Shown in pieces: positions 37,246-46,241 of a DNA stretch of 64,000 bases; position 1 is the stretch's first letter, and each line of letters opens with the position of its first letter. The notes beneath the pieces are model-generated. The model did no database searches, had not been told where the DNA came from, and saw only the letters and a list, made by a program, of their open reading frames with translations. Source of the DNA: Phenylobacterium sp. (GTDB lineage Bacteria > Pseudomonadota > Alphaproteobacteria > Caulobacterales > Caulobacteraceae); assembly GCF_022402485.1 (NCBI RefSeq), contig NZ_JAKRSA010000028.1:23298-87297 (forward strand). Reading direction: 5' to 3'. The translations under genes and the position numbers were made by a program.

Positions 37246-38508
37246 TTGGCGTCGGTCCACCATCTGCCCAATGGCGTGCGGGTCGTCTGTGACCCTATTC
37301 CTGGCCTTGAGACGTCTGCGCTTTGCGTTGTGGCGGGCCGGGGGGCGCGGTTCGAGGACCCGGCGCGGAACGGCTGGTCGCACCTCCTAGAGCATATGGT
37401 CTTCAAGGGGGCCGGTGATCGCTCGGCCATGGCGATCGTGGAGGCGATCGAGGCTCAAGGGGGCCAGATCAACGCGGCCACGGGCTACGAACGCACCAGC
37501 TTCCAGGTGCGTTGTCTGGCCGATGGCCTGGCCCTGGGGGCTGCTGTTCTGGCCGACCTGGTCCTTTCGCCCAAGCTGGATGGCCAGGACCTGGCCCGGG
37601 AAAAGCAGGTGGTCGGCCAGGAAATCGCTGAGGCTGCCGACACCCCTGACGATCTGGTGTTCGAAATGGCCCAGACAGCGGCCTATGGCGACCAACCCCT
37701 GGGTCGCTCGATCCTGGGGACGGTGCAGTCTATCGAGTCCGCCGACCCGACCAGCCTCGCCCACTGGCGGGCCAGCCTTTATGACCCTGCCGCCCTGGTC
37801 ATCAGCGCTGCTGGAGCCGTGGATGAGGCGCAACTGCTTGATCTCGCCGACCGGCACTTCGCAAAGGCGACGGGGCCAGACGGGCCCGTAACCGCAGCCG
37901 ACGCCGTGTTTGTGGGCGGCGCTGCCGTGGAGACCAAGCCCCTGGAGCAGGCCAATCTGGTCTTCCTGCTGCCCACCGTGGGGGTCAGTTCTCCAGACTA
38001 TTTCGCCCTGCGGCTGTTTGCCGAAATTCTCGGTGGCGGCATGGCCTCGCGGCTTTTCCAGGAAGCCCGGGAGAAGCGGGGCCTGGCCTATGCGGTGGAC
38101 GCCTATAGCGAAACCTATGCTGACCAGGGGGTGCTGGGGGTGTTTGCCGGCTGCGCGGCCAAGGATGCCGCAGAGCTGGCCAAGGTCGCCGCTGCCCAGA
38201 TTGCGGGTCTGGGGGAATCTGTGACCGCTGCGGAGCTGGCTCGCGCCAAGGCGCAGATCAAGGGGGCCATGTTCATGATGCGGGAGTCGCCGCTCGCCCG
38301 GGCCGAACAGACCGCTGCGCAACTGCTTCTGTTTGACCGTCCCCTGCCGCCCGCTGAAATCGCCGCGGGGATCGAGGCGGTGACCCTGGCCGATCTGGCC
38401 CGTCTGGGTGCCGATCTTTGCGCCAGCCGCCGGGCGGCGGTGTCGGTCCTTGGACCCCGGCAGGCCGCCAGTGCCGCTAAGGCCTTTTCTGAGACCCTGT
38501 TTGGCTGA
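37246..38508 (+). CDS. M16 family zinc peptidase (processing peptidase-like)
   Basis: A 420-residue M16B peptidase related to mitochondrial processing peptidase beta. The inverted zinc motif HLLEHMVFKGAG (HxxEH) starts near residue 48, and the third ligand Glu lies about 76 residues later in VVGQEIAEAADTPDD. The second, inactive M16 domain begins near residue 180 and contains MASRLFQEAREKRGLAY. The substrate is unknown. The start is TTG at 37246, only three bases after the thrC stop and without a good ribosome-binding site, so it probably depends on translation of thrC. Confidence 0.9.
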   Translation: MASVHHLPNGVRVVCDPIPGLETSALCVVAGRGARFEDPARNGWSHLLEHMVFKGAGDRSAMAIVEAIEAQGGQINAATGYERTSFQVRCLADGLALGAAVLADLVLSPKLDGQDLAREKQVVGQEIAEAADTPDDLVFEMAQTAAYGDQPLGRSILGTVQSIESADPTSLAHWRASLYDPAALVISAAGAVDEAQLLDLADRHFAKATGPDGPVTAADAVFVGGAAVETKPLEQANLVFLLPTVGVSSPDYFALRLFAEILGGGMASRLFQEAREKRGLAYAVDAYSETYADQGVLGVFAGCAAKDAAELAKVAAAQIAGLGESVTAAELARAKAQIKGAMFMMRESPLARAEQTAAQLLLFDRPLPPAEIAAGIEAVTLADLARLGADLCASRRAAVSVLGPRQAASAAKAFSETLFG

Positions 38509-38580
38509 ATCCCCGCAGCTTTGAGGCCGTTCACGCTCTCAACGACTTGACGGACAGATCATTCGGAGCGGCAATCTCCC

Positions 38581-39192
38581 ATGGCTTTGCTGGACTGGAT
38601 CGCCCTGGAGGGAGGGCTGCGTGTAAACGGGGAGGGGGTCGTGCTGCGCCCCCCCCGGGCGACCGACTTTGCGGAGTGGCATGACCTGCGTGCAGCTTCC
38701 CGCGCCTTCCTGCAGCCCTGGGAGCCGACCTGGCCGTCTGATGATCTGACCCGTGCGGCCTTCCGCCGCCGCCTTGCCGCCTATGCCCGCGACCGCGAGG
38801 CCGGTGTCGCTTTCAGCTTCCTGGTGTTTCAGGAGGCCGATGGGGCCATGACCGGCGGGATCACCCTGTCCAATATTCGCCGGGGCGTGGCCCAGATGGG
38901 GACGGTGGGGTACTGGTGCAGCCAGGCCTATGCGCGCAGGGGGCTGACACTGGCCGCAGCGCGGGCCCTCAACAGCTTTGCTTTCAACACCCTGGGGCTT
39001 CACCGCCTGGAAGCTTCCTGCCTGCCGACCAATGCGCCTTCCCGCAGTTTGCTGGCGAAAGCGGGCTTTGAGGAGGAGGGGTTTGCTAAGGCTTATCTGA
39101 AAATTAACGGCGTTTGGCGAGATCATGTGCTGTTCGGCATGACCACGCCCCGTTCGCGGGACGAGGGGCCGGAAGTGACTGTATCTGTTTAG
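38581..39192 (+). CDS. GNAT family N-acetyltransferase (RimJ/RimL-like)
   Basis: A 203-residue acetyltransferase. The acetyl-CoA site is visible as GYWCSQAYARRGLTLAAARAL (motif A, Q/RxxGxG/A-like), followed by LHRLEASCLPTNAPSRSLLAKAGFEEEGF (motif B). This is the RimJ/RimL pattern, which acetylates ribosomal protein or other N-termini. It follows the M16 peptidase by 72 bases and precedes pdeA by 29; in the same orientation as both. Confidence 0.9.
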   Translation: MALLDWIALEGGLRVNGEGVVLRPPRATDFAEWHDLRAASRAFLQPWEPTWPSDDLTRAAFRRRLAAYARDREAGVAFSFLVFQEADGAMTGGITLSNIRRGVAQMGTVGYWCSQAYARRGLTLAAARALNSFAFNTLGLHRLEASCLPTNAPSRSLLAKAGFEEEGFAKAYLKINGVWRDHVLFGMTTPRSRDEGPEVTVSV

Positions 39193-39221
39193 CCGCCGGC
39201 TGGCGCCGGCCCCGAGAGGCC

Positions 39222-40880
39222 ATGGCGAGCGACCGTTGGACATGGGATGCCACGAGCACGCTGGAAGCGCTAGGCGCGGCCGACGTGGTGCTGTGGCACT
39301 GGGAGCCCGAGCGCGACCGACTACGCCTGACCGGGGCTTCCAGGGCCCTAGGTCTGGGCCCGCTGGCCCCTGAGTGCTCCTCTGCGGCGATTCGGGCCTT
39401 GGCCTTGCCCCAGGACCGGGCGCGGGCCGAGGAGGTGCTGCGGGTTCAGGAGCCGGGCTCGGAGATCGCCGTGCGCCTGCGAATGCGCGGCGGCGGGGTC
39501 TGCATCTGGCGCGGTGTCTGGCTTGAGGATGGGGTGCGTGCGGCCGGGGTTGTGGCTGCTGAAACCAAGTTCGCGGCGTCTGACCTCGACAATCTGACCG
39601 GGCTGCTGGATCGCAAGAGCTTCATTCAGCGGGCCCGGGAACATCTGCAGGTCCCCGGCGACTATGAACTTGTGGTGGCCGATCTGGATCGGCTTCGCCG
39701 GCTGAACGAAGCCCTGGGCCATGAGCGGGCCGACCTTGTTCTGGCGGCCCTGGGCTCCAGGCTGGCGGCTGGCTTTCCGCCGGGTGCCTTGCTGGCGCGG
39801 GTTGGCGAGGACGAGTTCGGGGTTCTGGCCCGGGTGGGGGAGGTTCCCGCCGGCGAGGTCCTACGCAATGCCCTGGAGCGGCCGCTGCGGGTCGCCGGGT
39901 TCGACATTCATCCTACCCTGTCGGTGGGCGCTGTCCGCGCCGCGGGCGGTGGCGAAGCCCCGGAGGCGGCGGAACTGCTTCGCCGTGCCGAACTTGCGGT
40001 CGAGTCGGCCAAGACCGGTGGTCGGGGGGGCGCTGCAGCCTATGGCCGGGCGCTTGAGAGTGATGGCCTGTCGCGATTAGCCCTTGAGAGCGATCTTCGC
40101 GGGGCGATCGGGCGCGGCGAGCTGACGGCCTACTATCAACCGATCGTGCGGCTCTCCACCGGAGCCCTGTCAGGCTTTGAAGCCCTGGTGCGCTGGCGCC
40201 ATCCGCGCCGCGGCCTGCTGATGCCCGACCAGTTCCTGCCACTGTGCGAGGAAATGGGGCTGATGAGCACCCTGGGCGCGGCCATGATGCGCGAAGCCGC
40301 CAGCCAGTTGACCGAATGGCGACGCAATCACCGGGCGGCCGGTGATCTGACTGTGGCGGTCAACCTGTCCACCGGCGAGATCGATCATCCGGACCTCATC
40401 GCCACTGTGGTGCGCATCCTCAGCGAAACAGGACTGCCCCCAAGGTCCTTGAAGCTCGAGGTCACGGAGGGGGATGTCATGCGTGACCCTGAGCGGGCGG
40501 CCGTGATTCTGCGCGGCCTGCGTCAGGCAGGTGCAGCGCTCGCCCTTGACGACTTCGGGACTGGATTCTCGTCGCTGTCCTATCTGACGCGCCTGCCGTT
40601 CGACACCTTGAAGATTGATCGCTACTTCGTCCGGACCATGGCCACCAATCCAGGCTCCACAAAGATCGTTTCCTCGGTGGTGAAGCTCGGTCAGGACCTC
40701 GATCTGGAAGTGGTCGCAGAAGGTGTGGAGAACGCCACCATGGCCCGTCAGCTCCTGGCCCTGGGCTGCGACTACGGACAGGGGTTCGGCTATGCCCCGG
40801 CCCTCTCCGCCCAGGAGGCTGAGGTCTATCTCAACGAGAGCTATGTGGACGGTGCCGCCCCGGTGAAGGCCCGCGGCTAG
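39222..40880 (+). CDS. pdeA: PAS-GEDEF-EAL cyclic di-GMP phosphodiesterase, PdeA-like
   Basis: A 552-residue cytosolic protein with a PAS-like domain (about 10-115), a degenerate GGDEF domain (about 120-280; motif GEDEF at 195-199) and an EAL domain (about 290-545) with intact FEALVRW, DDFGTGFSS and KIDRYFV. The order, length and GEDEF match Caulobacter PdeA, in which GTP bound to the GEDEF domain activates c-di-GMP hydrolysis and the protein is destroyed by ClpXP at the swarmer-to-stalked transition through the PAS domain and CpdR. The C-terminus is Arg-Gly, the same pair reported to matter for that degradation. Start is ATG 39222 with gaggcc upstream. Confidence 0.85.
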   Translation: MASDRWTWDATSTLEALGAADVVLWHWEPERDRLRLTGASRALGLGPLAPECSSAAIRALALPQDRARAEEVLRVQEPGSEIAVRLRMRGGGVCIWRGVWLEDGVRAAGVVAAETKFAASDLDNLTGLLDRKSFIQRAREHLQVPGDYELVVADLDRLRRLNEALGHERADLVLAALGSRLAAGFPPGALLARVGEDEFGVLARVGEVPAGEVLRNALERPLRVAGFDIHPTLSVGAVRAAGGGEAPEAAELLRRAELAVESAKTGGRGGAAAYGRALESDGLSRLALESDLRGAIGRGELTAYYQPIVRLSTGALSGFEALVRWRHPRRGLLMPDQFLPLCEEMGLMSTLGAAMMREAASQLTEWRRNHRAAGDLTVAVNLSTGEIDHPDLIATVVRILSETGLPPRSLKLEVTEGDVMRDPERAAVILRGLRQAGAALALDDFGTGFSSLSYLTRLPFDTLKIDRYFVRTMATNPGSTKIVSSVVKLGQDLDLEVVAEGVENATMARQLLALGCDYGQGFGYAPALSAQEAEVYLNESYVDGAAPVKARG

Positions 40881-41473
40881 GCCCTGCCGGCCACAGCTGA
40901 GAGCAGGCCCGGATTGATGCCGAGCTTGGCCAGGGCCTGCGACCACTTGTGGTCATGATCGTCGTCAAACAACAGCGCCTCGTCAGCCGGACAGGTCAGC
41001 CAGACATTGTCACGGATTTCCTGCTCGAGCTGTCCCGCACCCCAGCCGGCATAGCCGAGCGCCATGACGCTGCGGCGGGGCCCCTGTCCATGCGCCAGGG
41101 TCTCTAGAACGTCGCGGGTGGAGGTCAGGGCTATGTCCTCGGCGACGGGCAGACTGTGCTCGGTGTGATAGTCGCCGGTGTGCAGCACAAAGCCGCGTTC
41201 GCGCTCTACTGGCCCGCCGATCAGCACCGCGTCATCCAGGCCCCCGGCCGCGACGGGGCCGGTAGCGATCTCCAAGCGTTCCAACAGGTCAGACAGTATC
41301 AGGCCGTCGACCGGGCGGTTCACCGTCAACCCCATAGCGTGGGCGTCGTCATGGGCGCAGATGAGAATGACCGCCCGCTCGAACCGGGGGTCGCCAATGC
41401 CCGGCATGGCGATCAGCAGCTTACCCGCCAGATAGGCACCGGAGGGCTTGAGGGTCATGTGGGTGGAGGCCAT
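40877..41473 (-). CDS. YqgE/AlgH family protein
   Basis: A 198-residue cytosolic protein of the UPF0301 (YqgE/AlgH) family. Characteristic segments are GKLLIAMPGIGDPRFERAVILI near residue 17, AMGLTVNRPVDG near 48, the middle GGPVERERGFVLHT, and GYAGWGAGQLEQEI near 145. Function is unproven; AlgH was named from a regulatory effect on alginate. It converges on pdeA with overlapping stops and is divergent from the peroxiredoxin gene. Confidence 0.9.
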   Translation of the reverse strand: MASTHMTLKPSGAYLAGKLLIAMPGIGDPRFERAVILICAHDDAHAMGLTVNRPVDGLILSDLLERLEIATGPVAAGGLDDAVLIGGPVERERGFVLHTGDYHTEHSLPVAEDIALTSTRDVLETLAHGQGPRRSVMALGYAGWGAGQLEQEIRDNVWLTCPADEALLFDDDHDHKWSQALAKLGINPGLLSAVAGRA

Positions 41474-41599
41474 AGCCTTAGTTTGAGGTCCAGCGCGGCG
41501 CTTTCAAGACACAGTCGCCTGAGGAAGGTTGATGAGGGGGCGCAATAGGCTATCTGCTGGCCTTACGCCCATCTCGGCGACCCCATAAGGAGCACGGCC

Positions 41600-42088
41600 A
41601 TGACCATCAAAATCGGCGATAAGCTGCCCACTGTCACCCTGACCCAAGCGACTCTCGACGGCCCCAAGCCCGTCACCACGGACGATCTGTTCAACGGCAA
41701 GAAAGTTGCCCTGTTCGCCGTTCCCGGGGCCTTTACCCCGACCTGTTCGGCCCGCCATTTGCCCGGCTATGTGGATAAGGCTGAGGCGATGAAGGCCCAA
41801 GGGGTCGAGCTCATCGCCTGTCTGTCGGTAAACGATGCCTTTGTGATGAAGGCCTGGGGCGAGTCGCAGGCCGTGGGCGAAGACATCATGATGCTGGCCG
41901 ACGGCAGCGGCGACTTCACCCGTGCGGTGGGCCTGACCATGGACGCCACGAAGTTCGGCATGGGTGAGCGTTCGCAGCGCTATTCCATGATTGTCGAAGA
42001 CGGGGTCGTGAAGTCGCTGAATGTCGAGGAAGCCGGCGAATTCCGTGTCTCTTCGGCAGAATATCTGATGGATCAGTTGGGCGGTTGA
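41600..42088 (+). CDS. Peroxiredoxin (Prx5-like)
   Basis: A 162-residue thiol peroxidase. The peroxidatic Cys is in PGAFTPTCSARHLPGY near residue 49, with an upstream KVALFAVPG strand, and the Arg of the catalytic triad is in GERSQRYSMI near 129. This is the Prx5/hybrid type, reducing hydrogen and alkyl peroxides, usually with glutathione or glutaredoxin; the next gene is a glutathione S-transferase family member. No fused glutaredoxin domain. Ribosome-binding site is aaggagcacggcc. Confidence 0.92.
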   Translation: MTIKIGDKLPTVTLTQATLDGPKPVTTDDLFNGKKVALFAVPGAFTPTCSARHLPGYVDKAEAMKAQGVELIACLSVNDAFVMKAWGESQAVGEDIMMLADGSGDFTRAVGLTMDATKFGMGERSQRYSMIVEDGVVKSLNVEEAGEFRVSSAEYLMDQLGG

Positions 42089-42096
42089 TCTGCGCG

Positions 42097-42132
42097 GTGG
42101 GACGGCGCCGGTAGGCCTCGTCGCCGTCCCAC
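42097..42132 (+). terminator. Hairpin after the peroxiredoxin gene
   Basis: GTGGGACGGCG (42097-42107) pairs with CGCCGTCCCAC (42122-42132), eleven perfect pairs around a 14-base loop, nine bases after the stop codon. There is no U tract, so it may act with Rho or protect the 3' end. Confidence 0.5.
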
Positions 42133-42246
42133 GCCCTATAGCCTGTGGAAAGAGATCGGCGCTCTTTCGGCTATCACCTTGACCTTAACCTTGGGGAAGC
42201 GCGTCAACTCAGGCTGAAGCAGAAAAATCAGCCGGGAAGCGACACC

Positions 42247-42864
42247 ATGAAATTTTACAACTCCACCGGACCTAATCCTCATGTGGTGAGAATGTTCATG
42301 GCCGAGAAGGGCCTGGAAATTCCCATGCAGCAGGTGGACCTGATGAAGGGGGAGAACCGTCAGCCGCCCTTCAACCAGAAGGTCAACGTCTCCGGTCAGT
42401 TGCCTGCCCTGGAACTGGATGATGGGTCGGTGATCTGCGAGATCATCGCCATCTGCGAATATCTTGAGGAGATCGCGCCTGAGCCGTCCTTGATCGGGAC
42501 CACCGCCGAGGAACGTGCCCAGACCCGCATGTGGACCCGTCGGATCGACCTCAATATCGTTGAACCCCTAGGGGGCGGTTTTCGCGCAGCGGAGGGCCGC
42601 GCCATATTTGAATCGCGTTTTCGCCTGATCCGGGCCGAGGCGGCTGATGACCTCAAGGCAATCGCCCGGGACAAGATTTTGTGGCTCGACGGGCTGATGG
42701 AGGGGCAGGAATTCGTGTGTGGTGATCGCTTCACCCTCGCCGATATTCTGTTGTTCTGCTTCCTGATCTTTGGGGCCCGGGTCGGTCAGCCCATGCCCCC
42801 TGAGGCCAAGCATTTGCCGGCCTGGCTTGAGCGGGTGAAGGCCAGGCCCAGCGCCGCGGCCTGA
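42247..42864 (+). CDS. Glutathione S-transferase family protein
   Basis: A 205-residue GST with thioredoxin-like N-terminal domain (residues 1-80) and helical C-terminal domain. The substrate for glutathione binding is suggested by SGQLPALELDDGSVICEIIAIC, where cis-Pro and Glu/Ile-Cys contact glutathione. The N-terminal FYNSTGPNPHVVRMFM offers Ser and Asn in place of a Tyr nucleophile. It lies 158 bases after the peroxiredoxin gene on the same strand. The physiological substrate is unknown. Confidence 0.88.
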   Translation: MKFYNSTGPNPHVVRMFMAEKGLEIPMQQVDLMKGENRQPPFNQKVNVSGQLPALELDDGSVICEIIAICEYLEEIAPEPSLIGTTAEERAQTRMWTRRIDLNIVEPLGGGFRAAEGRAIFESRFRLIRAEAADDLKAIARDKILWLDGLMEGQEFVCGDRFTLADILLFCFLIFGARVGQPMPPEAKHLPAWLERVKARPSAAA

Positions 42865-42870
42865 TGTGCC

Positions 42871-43620
42871 TTAACCTCGACCCAGAACGATCTCGCTAAG
42901 CGTGGGGCCGATCTCGTCATGGACGACCAGATCGGCTGCCTCGTCCTTCTCTGTGGGCTCCCGGTTGACGATGGCCAGGGGCGCGCCCCGTCGCTTGGCC
43001 AGCAGGGGAAACTCTGCAGCCGGATAGACTACCAGGGACGAACCCAGCACCAGGAAGAGATCGCAGGTGAGGGTGGCGGCGGTGGCCCGGCGCATCTCAT
43101 GCTCGGGCATGGGCTGACCAAAGGAAATCGTGGCGGTCTTCACCAGCTCGCCGCATTCGTAGCAGGTGGGGATGTCACCGGTGGCTTCGAACTCGTGTTT
43201 CAGCTGCGGCAACTCGTGGCGCAGTCCACAGGCCAGACAGGTGGCGTAGGTCGCATTGCCATGCAGTTCGATGATCTTCTCCCGGGGCACCCCGGAGGCC
43301 TGATGCAGATTGTCGACATTCTGGGTGATGACCGCGTTGACCCGGCCTTGCTCAACCAAGCGGGCGACGGCGTGATGGCCAGCATTAGGTTCTCGCCCAG
43401 TCCAGCCTGCGCGGCCTGAGAAGGCGCAGATACAGGACTCCCGGCGCAGATCCTCGCGGGAGATGAAGTCCTGGAAGTAGATGGGCTTCATCTGGCTCCA
43501 GACGCCACCAGGACTCCGGAAATCAGGAATGCCCGATTCCGTTGAGATGCCAGCCCCGGTGAACACAACGATGTTGCTTGCGGCCTCGATCAGGCGGGCC
43601 AACTCAAGGCGGGGGCTCAT
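42871..43620 (-). CDS. cobB: NAD-dependent protein deacylase, SIR2 family
   Basis: A 249-residue sirtuin that removes acetyl or other acyl groups from protein lysines with NAD. Complete motifs: GAGISTESGIPDFRSPGG near residue 21 (NAD binding), TQNVDNLHQASG near 98, catalytic His in ELHGN near 118, zinc Cys pairs in CLACG and CYECG and FGQPMPEHEM near 170. A short family, CobB-like, class III or U. The start overlaps the antiporter stop (ATGA), so the two genes are co-translated. Confidence 0.93.
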   Translation of the reverse strand: MSPRLELARLIEAASNIVVFTGAGISTESGIPDFRSPGGVWSQMKPIYFQDFISREDLRRESCICAFSGRAGWTGREPNAGHHAVARLVEQGRVNAVITQNVDNLHQASGVPREKIIELHGNATYATCLACGLRHELPQLKHEFEATGDIPTCYECGELVKTATISFGQPMPEHEMRRATAATLTCDLFLVLGSSLVVYPAAEFPLLAKRRGAPLAIVNREPTEKDEAADLVVHDEIGPTLSEIVLGRG

Positions 43621-44885
43621 GGCCGGGACTCCTCGTTGCTGGGCGAGGTTAAGGCAGAGTCGATGTCGTCAGGCGGCGATGACTTGGCGGCGGGGCGTTG
43701 GACGAGGCCCAGCTGCTTGGCCAGCAGGCCGATGGTTGGCCCCTGGATTATGCTTGAGGCCAGGACGACGAAGAAAACGATATTGAACATCGCCTGGGCG
43801 TCCTTCACCCCGGCCACGATGCCGAAGGTCGCCAGGACGATGGGCACTGCGCCCCGAAGGCCGGCCCAGGACACAAACAGTTTGGCCCGCCAGTCGAACC
43901 GGCCGAACGGGGCAAGGCTGACGAAGACACTGATCGGTCGCGCCACAAGCATCAGCACCGCGGTGATCGCCAGGCCGTCAAGGGCCACGGCGGGCAACTG
44001 ATGGGGGAAAACCAGCAGGCCGAGCGTCAGGAACATCACCACCTGGGCCAGCCAGGCCAGGCCATCCTGGAACTGAGAGACCGCCCGGCGGCCCGGATAG
44101 TCCCGGTTGCCAGCCAGGACGCCGGCCACATAGGCAGCCAGGAAGCCGCTGCCCGCGAGCACCCCGGCCAGACCAAAGGCCAGCAAGGCGGCGGCCACCG
44201 AGATCACCAGGAACAACCCGCCCTGGCGCAGCTTGGCCCTGGCCAGGATCACGGTGAAGGCGTAGCCGACCAAGAGACCAATGCCGGCACCCAGCACCAT
44301 CTGCAGGATAAAGTCGGGCACAAAGCTCACCAGGGGTGTGGTTGGCGCTGCGATCAAGGCCAGGGCGACCCCCACCAGGAAGATCGCCATCGGGTCATTG
44401 GAGCCGCTTTCGAGCTCGATGAGGGCCAGGACGTCCTCGCGGATCCTGGTCTCCTGATTGCGTAGGACGGCGAAGACAGCTGCGGCGTCGGTGGAGGCGA
44501 TGACACTGCCCAGCAGGAAACCCTGCAGGGGTGTGAAATCGAGCAGGAGAACGGCTGACAGACTGACAATGCCCGCGCTGATCAGCACACCCACTGTCGC
44601 CAGGGCGAGGGCCGGCGTCAGGACCCGCCGGACCGCCTTCCAGGGGGTGTCGAGTCCCCCGGAGAACAGGATGAAGATCAGGCAGGCGACCCCGATGGTC
44701 TGGGCCACCTGATAGTCGGCAAAGCCGATTCCGCCTGGGCCGTCGGATCCGGCCAACATGCCCAGGGCCAGAAAGCCGATCAGCGCGGGCACGCCGAACC
44801 GGCTGGACAGTGTGCCAGCCAGCACCGTCGTCAGAAGCAGGACGCCTGTGACCAGCAGAAAGAGTTCAGGCGAGAGCGAGAGCAT
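43617..44885 (-). CDS. Cation:proton antiporter (NhaP2-like, without cytoplasmic regulatory domain)
   Basis: A 422-residue inner membrane antiporter with about twelve helices. GSNDPMAIFLVGVAL near residue 160 carries the conserved Asp of the ion site, and LRGAVPIVLATFGIVAG near 345 is a further family mark. It is most like potassium/proton antiporters of the NhaP2 (CvrA) group, but those usually have an added C-terminal RCK (TrkA-C) part of 150-200 residues that is missing here; only about 25 polar residues follow the last helix. The start may be ATG 44885 or GTG 44891. Overlaps the sirtuin start. Confidence 0.85.
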   Translation of the reverse strand: MLSLSPELFLLVTGVLLLTTVLAGTLSSRFGVPALIGFLALGMLAGSDGPGGIGFADYQVAQTIGVACLIFILFSGGLDTPWKAVRRVLTPALALATVGVLISAGIVSLSAVLLLDFTPLQGFLLGSVIASTDAAAVFAVLRNQETRIREDVLALIELESGSNDPMAIFLVGVALALIAAPTTPLVSFVPDFILQMVLGAGIGLLVGYAFTVILARAKLRQGGLFLVISVAAALLAFGLAGVLAGSGFLAAYVAGVLAGNRDYPGRRAVSQFQDGLAWLAQVVMFLTLGLLVFPHQLPAVALDGLAITAVLMLVARPISVFVSLAPFGRFDWRAKLFVSWAGLRGAVPIVLATFGIVAGVKDAQAMFNIVFFVVLASSIIQGPTIGLLAKQLGLVQRPAAKSSPPDDIDSALTSPSNEESRP

Positions 44886-44942
44886 GAACACCTAGGTCGT
44901 TCATGCGCCGTCCCGCTGCAAGGCCTTAGGTGCCCCGTCGGC

Positions 44943-46241
44943 TCATTCGACGGGTTTGGCCAGATAAGCGGCTTCGTCCAGCTCGTCTTCCCACTTGGCG
45001 ACTGTGACGGCGACGGCCAGGTCGGACGTGACGTTGGCCACGGTGCGGGTCATGTCCAGCAGTCGGTCAAAGGGCAGGACAAAGCCTACCACCAGGGCCG
45101 TCTGCTCTGGGGAAACGCCTAGGGTGGTCAAAACGGCGGCCAGCATAAAGAGGGAGGCCGAGGGAATGGGGGCTGTGCCTACCGAGACCAGGATCGTGGT
45201 CAGACCTGCCAGCAGGTACTGGGTCAGCGTCAGCTCAATCCCGAAGGCCTGGGCGGTGAACATGGCCAGGAGACCAATATAAAGCGCCGTACCATCCATG
45301 GAGACGGTCGTGCCCAGGGGCAGGGCGGTAGAGGCCACGGTGTGGCTGACCCCCAGGTTCTTCTCGGCCACCCGCATGGAGACCGGCAGGGTCGCAGCGC
45401 TGGAGGAGGTGGAGAAGGCCACCATCACGGAGTCGGGGATGTCACGGAAGAACGGCCAAACGGGCAGGCCGGCCATGAACCGAATCAGGCCCCCGTGGAC
45501 CACAAAGATATGCAGCAGGCAGCCCAGCAAGAGCGCCGCGGCCAGTAGGAAGATATTGTAGAAGATGCTCAGGCCCGCCGTCCCCATGACCCAGGCCATC
45601 AGGGCGAAGACCCCAAAGGGCGCGACCTCCATCACCAGACGGGTGATGTAGAGAACCACCTCAACGCCGGCATCGAACAGCTTGCGGATCGGGTCGGCTT
45701 TTTCCCCGAGGGCGAGGATCGCAGCGCCCACCAGGAATGAGAAGAAGATCACCGCCAGGATGTCGCCGCTGGCCAGGGCCTGGATGGGGTTCAGCGGCAC
45801 GATGCCGAGCAGCTGGTCACGGACCGGCGGGGCCGTCCCGACCGCCTCAGGCGTGACACCCGAGAAGGTGACCCCCTGGCCCGGAGCAAACAGTTGACCC
45901 ATGCCCATCCCGACCGCCACAGCGATGGCGGTGGTCAGCAGGTAGAGGAAGATGGTCTTGGAGCCGATGGAGCCCAGACGCCTTGGATCGCCCATACCGG
46001 CAACGCCCGCGACAATGGAGACGAACACCAGAGGCACAACGATCATCCGGATCAGCCGCACGAACAGGTCGCCGACCCATTTGATGGCGGTGACCTGTTC
46101 CCCCAGCAGCAGGCCGGCGATCACACCCAGGACCAGGGCCAGCAGGATGCGCTTCCAGAGGACGACATCGAACCACCAGCGCTGAATCAGGCTGCGCTTG
46201 GCGGGGGCCTCAACGGCGGGGCTCGGCGGCGAATCGGTCAT
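44943..46241 (-). CDS. Dicarboxylate/amino acid:cation symporter (DAACS family)
   Basis: A 432-residue symporter of the glutamate/dicarboxylate family (GltP/DctA). The re-entrant serine-rich loop is FSTSSSAATLPVSM near residue 290, followed by PLGTTVSMDGTALYIGLLAM, which contacts substrate and cations, and NVTSDLAVAVTVAKWE near the end. Eight helices and two hairpins are expected. The substrate cannot be decided between glutamate/aspartate and C4-dicarboxylates. A paralogue of the same family lies at 62132-63415. Confidence 0.92.
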   Translation of the reverse strand: MTDSPPSPAVEAPAKRSLIQRWWFDVVLWKRILLALVLGVIAGLLLGEQVTAIKWVGDLFVRLIRMIVVPLVFVSIVAGVAGMGDPRRLGSIGSKTIFLYLLTTAIAVAVGMGMGQLFAPGQGVTFSGVTPEAVGTAPPVRDQLLGIVPLNPIQALASGDILAVIFFSFLVGAAILALGEKADPIRKLFDAGVEVVLYITRLVMEVAPFGVFALMAWVMGTAGLSIFYNIFLLAAALLLGCLLHIFVVHGGLIRFMAGLPVWPFFRDIPDSVMVAFSTSSSAATLPVSMRVAEKNLGVSHTVASTALPLGTTVSMDGTALYIGLLAMFTAQAFGIELTLTQYLLAGLTTILVSVGTAPIPSASLFMLAAVLTTLGVSPEQTALVVGFVLPFDRLLDMTRTVANVTSDLAVAVTVAKWEDELDEAAYLAKPVE

